A stretch of 15,391 nt of DNA from DASXYU01 sp036502295 (GTDB lineage Bacteria > Actinomycetota > Actinomycetes > Mycobacteriales > Jatrophihabitantaceae): NCBI GenBank assembly GCA_036502295.1, contig DASXYU010000019.1:1-15391 (forward strand), in the 5' to 3' direction. Within the stretch, counting starts at the first letter, position 1; each line of letters begins with the position of its first letter. The notes beneath the pieces were generated by a model. That model was not told where the DNA came from, ran no database searches, and was given only the letters and a program-made list of their open reading frames with translations. The translations under genes and the position numbers were made by a program. Below, in pieces: positions 1 through 6,438 of this stretch.

Positions 1-1
1 C

Positions 2-553
2 GCACTCGCCGCCACCCTCGATCCCGTGGCGGGTCGGGAGAAGCTGAGTGCGGCCCTGCGCAGGGCAACGGCCGTGGAGGACATCCCGGGGTTCTGCGAT
101 GACCTGGACGACGTGGCATCGCGGCTCGGGCGGGCGGGTGCCGGCGGTCGCCGCGCCGGCAGCCTCACACGAAGCGAGGTCGTCCGTTTCGGTGCAGGCC
201 TGCGTGCGATCGAGGTTCGGGATGCGGTGTGGATCGCGGTGGACGAGGGATGTCTGGGCAGCGAGCAGCTGTGGCGTGAGCTCGCCCGACGCCTGCCTTC
301 GCCCTATGACGCAGCGCCGCTGTTCCTACTGGGCTGGACGGCGTTCCGGACCGGCAGCGGCGCGTTGGCGAACATCGCCTGCGATAGGGCGCTCGCCAGC
401 GATCCGGACTACAGCGCCGCGGAGCTTCTCGTCGTGGCCGTCAGTCGCGGTGTCGACCCGCGCCGACTGCCGTCCCTGCGCGCCGCCGGCGTGGTGGCGG
501 ACGACGCACCCGAAAACAACGCACCCGAAGACGACGAGGTAGGGGGCGGCTGA
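2..553 (+). CDS. DUF4192 family protein, C-terminal part (5' end outside window)
   Basis: The reading frame is open from base 2 and closes with TGA at 551-553, so about 183 C-terminal residues are visible and the true start lies upstream of the window. The GTG at 26 is only the first possible start inside the window. The segment resembles the C-terminal half of DUF4192 proteins, which are actinobacterial, usually around 350-400 residues, and have no established function. Recognisable parts are the RDAVWIAVDEG stretch, LFLLGWTAFRTGSGALANIA, and the ALASDPDYSAAELL segment that resembles a TPR-like helix pair. The last dozen residues are acidic and low in complexity (two APE[ND][ND] repeats), so they are probably a disordered tail. 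There is no signal peptide or membrane segment in the visible part. The gene converges on gltD with only 12 bases between the stop codons. Confidence 0.75.
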   Translation, partial: ALAATLDPVAGREKLSAALRRATAVEDIPGFCDDLDDVASRLGRAGAGGRRAGSLTRSEVVRFGAGLRAIEVRDAVWIAVDEGCLGSEQLWRELARRLPSPYDAAPLFLLGWTAFRTGSGALANIACDRALASDPDYSAAELLVVAVSRGVDPRRLPSLRAAGVVADDAPENNAPEDDEVGGG

Positions 554-564
554 GGCGTCCGCCT
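544..564. terminator. Weak hairpin at the DUF4192/gltD convergent junction
   Basis: GGGCGG at 544-549 can pair with CCGCCT at 559-564 (one G-U pair) around a 9-base loop. It covers the DUF4192 stop and the 12 bases separating it from the gltD stop. No T-run follows on either strand, so a terminator role is only inferred from its position between converging genes. Confidence 0.25.
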
Positions 565-565
565 G

Positions 566-2032
566 TCAGAGGGCGCGGGCGTGCGGACGCACCGGGGTCG
601 GCAGGTCGCTGGCACCGGTGAGCGCATCGTCCACGGCGGCGGCACACGCCCGTCCCTCGGCGATCGCCCACACGACCAGCGACGCGCCGCGACTCGCATC
701 ACCGCACGCGTAGACGTTCGGGGCGGTGGTGCGCCAGGCGTTGTCGACCCGCACGTTCCCGCGGGCCGGATCGGTCTGGGCACCGAGGGCGTCGAGCAAC
801 TCAGGTACGTCGGTACCGACGAAGCCGGCCGCGACGAGGACGAGTTCGGCAGGTAGTTCGGCGCGTGAATCGGGTACGGGCCGGAACTCGCGACGTCCGT
901 CGACGCGCACGATCTCCACCTCCTGGACCGCCACGGCACGGACGTCGCCGCGTGCGTCCGCGACGAACTCGATGACCTCGCGAGCCCACGCCTCGTGCAC
1001 GCCCTCGTCGTGTGCCGGGGACTGCCCCCGGGTACTCGGAGCCGAGGGCCAGACGGGGTTCACACCGCCCTTGCGAGACTCGGGGCGGGGATTATGGTCG
1101 AGGACGGTCACGCCGAGGGCACCCTGTCGGTTGGCGGTACCGAGACAGTCGGCTGCGGTGTCGCCACCGCCGATGATGACGACGTTCTTGCCTTCAGCGC
1201 TGATGGGCGCAGCGTCGAGGTCGCCGGCCTGCACGCGGTTGCCCTGCGGCAGGTACTCCATCGCCTGGTGGATGCCACCGAGGTCGTGTCCCGGGTGGGT
1301 GAGTTCGCGCGACCGCAGCGCGCCGACCGCCAGGACGACTGCGTCGTAGCTGGTGCGCAGGTGCTCGACGTCGTCCTTGCTGATGTTGGCGTTGACGAGA
1401 AAGTTGGTGCCCTCGGCACGCATCTGGTCCAACCGCCGGTCGATGATCGACTTCGGCATCTTGAAGTCAGGGATTCCGTAACGCAGCAGGCCGCCGAGAC
1501 GGTCGTCACGCTCGAAGACGGTGACGTCATGACCGGCCCGGGTGAGCTGCTGAGCGGCGGCGAGGCCGGCGGGCCCGGATCCGACCACGGCGACCTTCTT
1601 GCCGGTTCGCGCGAGGGGGATCTGCGGTGCCACGTTGCCCTCGTCGAAGGCGCGGTCGACGATGCTGAGTTCAACCTGCTTGATCGTCACCGGGTCGGTG
1701 TTCAGGGCCAGGACGCAGGCAGCCTCGCACGGCGCCGGACAGATCCAGCCTGTGAACTCGGGAAAGTTGTTGGTGGCGTGCAGGCGGTCGATCGCCGAGG
1801 TCCCGTCGCCCCGGGCCACGAACTCGTTCCACTCGGGGATGAGATTGCCGAGCGGACAGCCGCTGTGGCAGAACGCGACGCCGCAGTCCATGCATCGCGC
1901 GGCCTGCTCGCTGACCGCCTCCGCAGCGGGGCGCAGGTAGATGGGTTGCCAGTCGCGGATGCGCTCATCTGCCGGACGCTTCGGCGTCTCGGTGCGGGCG
2001 TGCTTCAGGAAACCCTGAGGGTCGTGGGCCAC
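566..2032 (-). CDS. gltD: Glutamate synthase (NADPH) small subunit GltD
   Basis: 488 residues with a GTG start, the normal size for the bacterial beta subunit (about 470-490). It would pass electrons from NADPH through FAD to the large subunit, which makes glutamate from glutamine and 2-oxoglutarate in the cytoplasm. The N-terminal Fe-S domain has C47, C50, C55 and C59, then C98, C102 and C106, the usual two cysteine groups for [4Fe-4S] clusters. The FAD-binding GSGPAG is at 151-156. A second dinucleotide fold, GGGDTAAD, lies near 288-295 for NADPH. The C-terminal FAD segment contains YACGDASRGASLVVWA. The oddity is context: gltB, the usual upstream partner, is absent. The gene lies 75 bases behind dtxR on the same strand. 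A GltD-like reductase for another partner is possible, but the sequence looks like orthodox GltD. The ribosome-binding site (AGAGAG) is weak. Confidence 0.93.
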   Translation of the reverse strand: MAHDPQGFLKHARTETPKRPADERIRDWQPIYLRPAAEAVSEQAARCMDCGVAFCHSGCPLGNLIPEWNEFVARGDGTSAIDRLHATNNFPEFTGWICPAPCEAACVLALNTDPVTIKQVELSIVDRAFDEGNVAPQIPLARTGKKVAVVGSGPAGLAAAQQLTRAGHDVTVFERDDRLGGLLRYGIPDFKMPKSIIDRRLDQMRAEGTNFLVNANISKDDVEHLRTSYDAVVLAVGALRSRELTHPGHDLGGIHQAMEYLPQGNRVQAGDLDAAPISAEGKNVVIIGGGDTAADCLGTANRQGALGVTVLDHNPRPESRKGGVNPVWPSAPSTRGQSPAHDEGVHEAWAREVIEFVADARGDVRAVAVQEVEIVRVDGRREFRPVPDSRAELPAELVLVAAGFVGTDVPELLDALGAQTDPARGNVRVDNAWRTTAPNVYACGDASRGASLVVWAIAEGRACAAAVDDALTGASDLPTPVRPHARAL

Positions 2033-2076
2033 CGGTCAACTCTCTGTCATCGAGGCAGGAACTGCGGCACGAGACA

Positions 2077-2097
2077 TCGGTGGCTCGAGCCAACCGA
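2077..2097 (-). promoter_or_regulatory. Hairpin / palindrome between dtxR and gltD
   Basis: On the + strand TCGGT at 2077-2081 pairs with ACCGA at 2093-2097, enclosing the 10-base perfect palindrome GGCTCGAGCC (2082-2091) with a single bulged A. As minus-strand RNA it would form an 8-pair stem closed by UCGA. It sits 11 bases after the dtxR stop and about 45 bases before the gltD start. It could be an operator, an attenuating structure or a weak terminator. No T-run follows, and it does not match the DtxR/IdeR iron box well. Confidence 0.35.
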
Positions 2098-2107
2098 GCC
2101 TACCCAG

Positions 2108-2815
2108 CTACGCCAAGCGAACAAAAATGTGGTCGCTGACGTCGGTCCCCAGTGCGCTGGAGCCGTGTTCGGAGTCAGAGACCTCGACGCCGACGGCCGT
2201 GGAGCACGCCGTGTGACGACTGCCCGGGCGCAGTCCGGCGAGTCCGACGCGGTGCATCACCTCGGAGTCGTTCTGCACCTGCTCGCTGATGCGCTCGACA
2301 ACGACTTCGCCGCCCCCGATGCCCAACTTGTTCGTGGCCTCGGTAAGGCTGATAAGGCTCGAGTAGTCGTCGCTGGCAGCGAACGGCAGGCCGAGTTCGT
2401 CGAGCCCGGGGATCGGGTTTCCGTGCGGGCAGACCAGTGGCTTGGCGAGCATGGTGACCAGTCGCCGTTCTACCGCCTCGCTCATCACGTGCTCCCAGCG
2501 ACACGCCTCGATATGCACGTCCTCCCAGTCGAGGCCGATGATGTCGACGAGCAGGCGTTCCGCGAGGCGGTGTTTGCGCATCACCGAGGTCGCCTCGGTG
2601 CGACCCTTCTCGGTGAGCTGCAGGTGCCGGTCATCGGCGACGTGCAGCAGCCCGTCGCGTTCCATGCGGGCAACGGTCTGGCTGACGGTGGGGCCGCTCT
2701 GCCCGAGCCGCTCGGCGATGCGCGCGCGCAGCGGGACGACGCCCTCCTCCTCCAGCTCGTACACCGTCCGCAAATACATCTCGGTCGTGTCGATGAGTTC
2801 GCTCTGGTGACTCAC
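2108..2815 (-). CDS. dtxR: Iron-dependent transcriptional repressor DtxR/IdeR
   Basis: 235 residues, GTG start with GGAG 11 bases upstream. This is a dimeric cytoplasmic repressor that, when loaded with Fe(II), binds iron boxes and shuts off iron uptake and siderophore genes. The N-terminal winged helix (about 5-75) contains the family signature LRARIAERL and SGPTVSQTVARMERDGL. Metal ligands match the DtxR pattern with an offset of three: M13, C105, E108 and H109 for the primary site, and H82, E86 and H101 for the ancillary site. The two further ancillary ligands contributed by the SH3-like domain appear to be E178 and Q181 in an E-Q-V-Q segment, as in mycobacterial IdeR. The dimerisation domain covers about 75-145 and the C-terminal SH3-like domain about 155-235. 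It lies 64 bases behind a SigB-type sigma gene, the arrangement seen for sigB-ideR in mycobacteria and corynebacteria. A manganese-specific MntR role is unlikely given the length and ligands. Confidence 0.93.
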   Translation of the reverse strand: MSHQSELIDTTEMYLRTVYELEEEGVVPLRARIAERLGQSGPTVSQTVARMERDGLLHVADDRHLQLTEKGRTEATSVMRKHRLAERLLVDIIGLDWEDVHIEACRWEHVMSEAVERRLVTMLAKPLVCPHGNPIPGLDELGLPFAASDDYSSLISLTEATNKLGIGGGEVVVERISEQVQNDSEVMHRVGLAGLRPGSRHTACSTAVGVEVSDSEHGSSALGTDVSDHIFVRLA

Positions 2816-2866
2816 GGGCGTCTTTCTCCGCTCGATGGGAATGCGTCGATCCTACGTTCCAGGACT

Positions 2867-2879
2867 CGGGCAGCGCCCG
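2867..2879 (-). terminator. Short GC hairpin after the sigma gene
   Basis: CGGGC (2867-2871) and GCCCG (2875-2879) form a 5-pair stem with a 3-base loop immediately after the sigma-factor stop codon (minus strand). There is no T-run, so transcription probably continues in part into dtxR. It may only tune read-through or mRNA stability. Confidence 0.2.
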
Positions 2880-4043
2880 CTACGCACCGAGAAAGTCACG
2901 CAATACCTGGGAACGCGAGGGGTGCCGCAGCTTGGCCATCGTCTCGCGCTCGATCTGACGGATCCGCTCGCGAGACAGCTTGAACTCCCGGCCGATCTCG
3001 TCCAGCGTCTTGGGCTGGCCGCCGTCGAGTCCGTAACGCATCCGGACGACCGCCGCCTCACGAGCCTCGAGCGAGTCGAGGACGGTCCGCAGCTGGTTGC
3101 GCATGAACTGCTCCTCGACCGCCTCCTCGGCCGCGCCGGTGGCCTGCTGGTCGGCGATGAAGTCACCGAGGGAGGCGTCGTCATCGGCGCCGACCGTCTG
3201 GTCGAGGCTGACCAGGTCGCGGGAGAGGTCGATGAGTTCGCGCACGCGGTCCTCGGTGATGTCGAGCTCGTGACCGAGTTCGGCGTGCGTCACCTCGCGG
3301 CCGAGCTGCTGGTTGAGCTCGCGACGCATGCGCTGCATCTTGTTGACCTGCTCGACCAGGTGGACGGGAAGCCGGATCGTGCGCGACTGGTCGGCCATCG
3401 CCCGGCTGATCGCCTGGCGGATCCACCACGTGGCATAGGTCGAGAACTTGAAGCCCTTGGTGTAGTCGAACTTCTCCACGGCACGGATCAGACCCATGTT
3501 GCCTTCCTGGATGAGGTCCAGGAACGGCATGCCGTGGCCGGTGTAGCGCTTGGCGAGCGAGACGACCAGGCGCAGGTTCGCCTGAACGAGGTGGTCCTTG
3601 GCACGGTCGCCGTCGCGGATGATCGCGCTCAGTTCGCGCTTGCGGACGGCGCCGACACGCTTCTCGGTCTCGAGCAGATGCGCGGCGTAGAGCCCTGCCT
3701 CGATGCGCTTGGAGATCTCGACCTCCTCCGCGGCGGTGAGCAGAGCCACCTTGCCGATCTCGTTGAGGTAGGCGCGCACCAAGTCGGCAGACGCAGCGAC
3801 CTCGTCCAGGTCGGCCTGGGGACGCGCGGTCGGGTCGGAGTCGGCCGACTCGGCGTCCTCGTCCTCGGCTACCTCGGCGTCGAGGTCCGGTAGCTGCGTG
3901 GGCGTCGTGTCGAGGGCCTCGACCTCGACGACCTTCGGTGCCGCCTTGGTCGGGCGCGCCGACCGGTGCGGTCGGCCTGCCGTCTTCGACGCAGCCGACT
4001 TCTGTGCGCTGGTGGCGCGGCTGGCTGATCGGGCTGTGGTCAT
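2880..4043 (-). CDS. sigB: Principal-type sigma-70 factor, SigB group
   Basis: 387 residues, ATG start with a GGGGG-type ribosome-binding site. It directs RNA polymerase to -35/-10 promoters. Region 1.2 (DLVRAYLNEIGK, about 87-98), region 2 (about 155-222, with core-binding FLDLIQEGN and the promoter-melting segment YATWWIRQAISRAMADQ), region 3 (about 225-305) and region 4 with LSRERIRQIERETMAKLRH (356-374) are all complete. Features such as HLLETEKR, MADQSRTIRLPVHLVEQVNK and the position just upstream of dtxR point to the SigB group rather than SigA. It also has an 80-residue N-terminal tail, first Ser/Lys/Arg-rich then acidic, that recalls SigA/HrdB proteins, so housekeeping SigA remains an alternative. 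The 206-base upstream gap carries an ECF-type promoter candidate, consistent with stress induction. Confidence in sigma factor identity is high; the paralog assignment is moderate. Confidence 0.9.
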   Translation of the reverse strand: MTTARSASRATSAQKSAASKTAGRPHRSARPTKAAPKVVEVEALDTTPTQLPDLDAEVAEDEDAESADSDPTARPQADLDEVAASADLVRAYLNEIGKVALLTAAEEVEISKRIEAGLYAAHLLETEKRVGAVRKRELSAIIRDGDRAKDHLVQANLRLVVSLAKRYTGHGMPFLDLIQEGNMGLIRAVEKFDYTKGFKFSTYATWWIRQAISRAMADQSRTIRLPVHLVEQVNKMQRMRRELNQQLGREVTHAELGHELDITEDRVRELIDLSRDLVSLDQTVGADDDASLGDFIADQQATGAAEEAVEEQFMRNQLRTVLDSLEAREAAVVRMRYGLDGGQPKTLDEIGREFKLSRERIRQIERETMAKLRHPSRSQVLRDFLGA

Positions 4044-4131
4044 TCTGTGATCCCCCGCCTAGTCGAGTTGTCCTGGTGGAGGCCCCGTTTTCTGCCTCGT
4101 GAGCGTTTCCGGTGCTTCCCTCACCCCTCAG

Positions 4132-4159
4132 AACGTGGAGAGGGGCCTCTGGTGTTCCC
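4132..4159 (-). promoter_or_regulatory. Candidate ECF-sigma promoter of the sigB-type gene
   Basis: Read on the minus strand, GGGAAC (4159-4154) is followed after 18 bases by CGTT (4135-4132), about 90 bases before the ATG at 4043. This resembles the GGAAY / GTT promoters used by the SigH/SigR/SigE class of stress sigma factors, which are known to transcribe sigB in mycobacteria and corynebacteria. The spacer contains the inverted repeat AGAGG-GG-CCTCT (4139-4150), which could be chance or an operator. Confidence 0.45.
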
Positions 4160-4249
4160 ATACCCGCTTTGGGCAGTGAAATGCACAGCATGACCACAGA
4201 CCTCCGCCCTCGGCACCCGAATTTGGGCGCCGCCCCCGAAAGCGCGGGC

Positions 4250-5737
4250 TTACGGGAGCAGAAATCCCCGGGAAATCAGGTCCCGGACGACCGGCAGGGC
4301 AGCCTCCGCGATGACCTCGACGGTCGTGCCGTTCACCGCCGCGAGCACCGTCAACGGGGCCAGCAGCGGCGTCCGGCCGTCGCAGGCGGCGAGCAGTCCC
4401 GTGATCGCCGGATCGCTCTCCACCTCCCAGCGCATGCCGTCGGAGAGCCGCAGTTGGGTGAGCGTGCAGCGCCAGCCTCCGTCCTCGATGAGGTCATGGC
4501 CGGTGCGGAGGACGCCAGGGGCCGCTGTGAGGGTTGTGCGCAGCAGCGCGTCGTCGTCGGTGTCGCGGAGGTAGCGCTGCCGGGGCAGCCATGCGCCGAC
4601 CGTCGCCCCCGCAGGCTGCTGCAACGGCTGAGGCACGTCCTCCAGGACGACGATCGGCTCCTCGCGCTGGTTGTTCCAGATCGTCACCGCGCCCATGCCG
4701 ACCGCGACGATGCCCGCCTGCGCCATCCAGTCCAGCCACTCGTCGTAGCGCTCTCGCCACCGGACGGTGCCCGGCTGCTCGCCGGCGTCGCGGAGCCAGA
4801 GGGTGACGTACTCCGCGGGGTCCGCGACCTCGCGCTGCCACGCCCAGGCGTCGCAGCCACCGCCGGCGAGCCAACCGGCGAGGCGCTCCCGCCAGTCCGC
4901 CTCCGCCGTGATGACCCAGTTGGCGAGTAGTTGCGCTGCGCCGCCCTCGGTGAGGACGGAGGGCAGCTCGGCGACCAGGCGGCGGCACAGCTCATCGCCG
5001 GCCAGTCCGCTGTCGCGGTACTCATAGCCCCCTGAGTCGGTCGTGAGCCCGGGGGAGACGACGAAGGGCGGGTTGGCCACCACGAGATCGAAGCGCTCGC
5101 CCGCCACGGGTTCCAGCAGCGAGCCGGCGCGTAGGTCCCAGGACAGTCCACTCAGCGCCGCGGTGGTGGCGGCCATCGACAGCGCCCGCTCGCTGATATC
5201 GGTGGCGGTGACCTGTGCGGCATGAGTACTGAGGTGAAGGGCCTGGATACCGCAGCCGGTGCCGACGTCCAACACCCGGCCGACCTTCGCCCGCATCGTG
5301 TACTGGGCCAGGGTGAGTGAGGCCGACCCGATACCGAGGACGTGGTCAGGTGCCAGCGGGCCGGGGCGGACGTCGCTACCGAAGTCCGAGACCACCCAGC
5401 ACGGCGCCCCGTCCTGTTCGGAGTAGGGGCGCACTTCGAGCGACGCCCGCGTGTGACCCGACCCGGATCGCAGCAGAGCGGGCGCGTCCTCGGCGCGAAG
5501 CCCGCCGAGCGCCTCCGCCGCTGCGCCGTCGGGGATCTCGCCGCCGAGGAGGAAGAGGCGGATCAGCGTGGCGGTGGGGTCGTCCTCAGGTAGGACGCGC
5601 CCGGCGAGGAGCAGGTCGCCGCGATCCAATCCGGCTTGTCCGATCGGGCCGAGGCAGTCGAGCACCTCCTCGGGCGTGAATGCGTCGAAGGCGTGCCGGA
5701 GCCGGTCAAGGGCTGACGGGTCGAGAAGGGGTTGCAC
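4250..5737 (-). CDS. DUF7059-type class I SAM-dependent methyltransferase
   Basis: 495 residues from the GTG at 5737, chosen because AGGATGGG precedes it and because the longer frame (to 5899) would run through the DUF3099 coding region. Three parts can be seen. The N-terminal domain (about 1-135) starts with LDPSALDRLRHAF. The central Rossmann methyltransferase has VLDVGTGCGIQALHL near 152-166 (SAM motif I) and NPPF near 221-224. The C-terminal domain has about 200 residues. The N-P-P-F motif is typical of enzymes that methylate planar amide or amine nitrogens (N6-adenine, exocyclic guanine nitrogen or N5-glutamine), so a nucleic acid or a glutamine side chain is the likely target; the substrate is unknown. 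No membrane segment or signal peptide is seen. Its start is 31 bases from the divergent DUF3099 start. It lies upstream of the sigma gene on the same strand but is separated from it by 206 bases. Confidence 0.8.
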   Translation of the reverse strand: MQPLLDPSALDRLRHAFDAFTPEEVLDCLGPIGQAGLDRGDLLLAGRVLPEDDPTATLIRLFLLGGEIPDGAAAEALGGLRAEDAPALLRSGSGHTRASLEVRPYSEQDGAPCWVVSDFGSDVRPGPLAPDHVLGIGSASLTLAQYTMRAKVGRVLDVGTGCGIQALHLSTHAAQVTATDISERALSMAATTAALSGLSWDLRAGSLLEPVAGERFDLVVANPPFVVSPGLTTDSGGYEYRDSGLAGDELCRRLVAELPSVLTEGGAAQLLANWVITAEADWRERLAGWLAGGGCDAWAWQREVADPAEYVTLWLRDAGEQPGTVRWRERYDEWLDWMAQAGIVAVGMGAVTIWNNQREEPIVVLEDVPQPLQQPAGATVGAWLPRQRYLRDTDDDALLRTTLTAAPGVLRTGHDLIEDGGWRCTLTQLRLSDGMRWEVESDPAITGLLAACDGRTPLLAPLTVLAAVNGTTVEVIAEAALPVVRDLISRGFLLP

Positions 5738-5768
5738 GTGCCCATCCTGCACGGGGGACAATGACCAG

Positions 5769-6137
5769 GTGCGCTTGAACTCCCGTCCCGCGGAGCCACC
5801 GGCCGTCATCACGACGGCTCGGCAGTCGAGCGATGACGAGTTCGACAGGCGTCTGCGCAAGTACGCCGTGATGATGACCGTCCGCGGTCTGGCGGTCATC
5901 GGGGCAGCGGCGTTCTATCACGTCTCGATCTGGATCTCGCTGGTCTTCGTCGCCGCAGGGGCCGTGCTGCCGTGGTGTGCCGTCCTCATCGCCAACGACG
6001 GCCCGGCGAAGAAGCGCACGAAGGTGCTGGCGCCGGTGCGCACCCCGGTCGACCGTTCGCTGCCGGCCCCTGACGCGGGCCGTACGGTAGACGGCGAAGC
6101 CACCAACATCCGCACGGAAACGGGAGAGCAATCGTGA
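5769..6137 (+). CDS. DUF3099 family small membrane protein
   Basis: 122 residues from the GTG at 5769, which follows GGGGG at 5753-5757; frames starting further upstream are shadows of the methyltransferase. The family signature begins with VITTARQS at about 13-20, then a basic stretch (RRLRKYAVMMTVRG) and two hydrophobic segments at about 33-50 and 55-76 that should form a hairpin in the membrane, ending in VLIANDG. The tail of about 45 residues is hydrophilic and probably cytoplasmic. DUF3099 proteins are widespread in actinobacteria and have no assigned function. A small membrane protein of this kind also sits beside sigB in other actinobacteria. Its TGA at 6135-6137 overlaps the GTG of a possible mini-ORF. 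Confidence 0.82.
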   Translation: MRLNSRPAEPPAVITTARQSSDDEFDRRLRKYAVMMTVRGLAVIGAAAFYHVSIWISLVFVAAGAVLPWCAVLIANDGPAKKRTKVLAPVRTPVDRSLPAPDAGRTVDGEATNIRTETGEQS

Positions 6138-6217
6138 GCGATGCTTGCGGAGCGAACCAAAGGCACGGTGTGGATGGAGCCTCATCCGCGCACGGAACGA
6201 AGCGAGTACGCGTATGA
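6134..6217 (+). CDS. Possible 27-codon linking ORF between DUF3099 and DUF3039
   Basis: A GTG at 6134 overlaps the DUF3099 stop (GTGA, 6134-6137), with a good ribosome-binding site GGGAGAG at 6122-6128. The frame closes with TGA at 6215-6217, which overlaps the ATG of the DUF3039 gene (ATGA, 6214-6217). The peptide would be hydrophilic and basic at its C-terminus (ending GTKRVRV). Against a real protein: only 15 of 27 codons end in G or C, far below the neighbouring genes, and I recognise no family. It may serve mainly to carry ribosomes to the DUF3039 start, which lacks a convincing ribosome-binding site of its own. Confidence 0.35.
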   Translation: MSDACGANQRHGVDGASSAHGTKRVRV

Positions 6218-6438
6218 GTGACACGCAGGTTCTCGAGAACCCGCAGACGTCGGAGACTGATACCGGCAGCGAGGTGTTCCACTACGTCCGGAAAGCCAAG
6301 ATCGCTGAGAGCGCCGTGATGGGCACCATGGTCGAGGCGCTCTGCGGCGAGATCTTTCCCGTGACGAAGACCCCGAAGCCGAACTCCCCGGTCTGCCCGG
6401 CCTGCAAGGACATCTACGACAACGTCCTGTCGGACTGA
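6214..6438 (+). CDS. DUF3039 family zinc-ribbon-like protein
   Basis: 74 residues from the ATG at 6214; the frame extends upstream to 6145, but homologous sequence begins only near SEVFHYVRKAKI. The DUF3039 pattern is clear: FHYVRKAKIAESAVMG, then ALCGEIFPV, then SPVCPACKDIYD. C44, C61 and C64, with H23 or another residue as a possible fourth ligand, suggest a small zinc-binding fold. No function is established for the family. It is highly conserved in actinobacteria and commonly lies next to a DEAD/DEAH helicase; here that helicase (13128-14864) is about 6.7 kb away with yihY and the che genes between them. The 3' end overlaps the convergent YihY gene by 25 bases. Confidence 0.85.
   Translation: MSDTQVLENPQTSETDTGSEVFHYVRKAKIAESAVMGTMVEALCGEIFPVTKTPKPNSPVCPACKDIYDNVLSD

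Noticed and set aside
2033..2107. Iron box (DtxR operator) upstream of gltD
   Set aside because: GGTAGGCTCGGTTGG on the minus strand has a partial likeness to the 19-base iron box but needs a gap and lacks the right half. The palindrome there is GGCTCGAGCC, which is not an iron-box half-site.
995..2983. 662-codon open frame on the + strand opposite gltD and dtxR
   Set aside because: It mirrors two well-recognised genes on the other strand. High GC at third positions removes stops from the antisense frame. The translation has no family resemblance.
5738..5899. N-terminal extension of the methyltransferase to the ATG at 5899
   Set aside because: It would overlap most of the DUF3099 N-terminal coding region. 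The GTG at 5737 has a ribosome-binding site and begins where family-like sequence starts.
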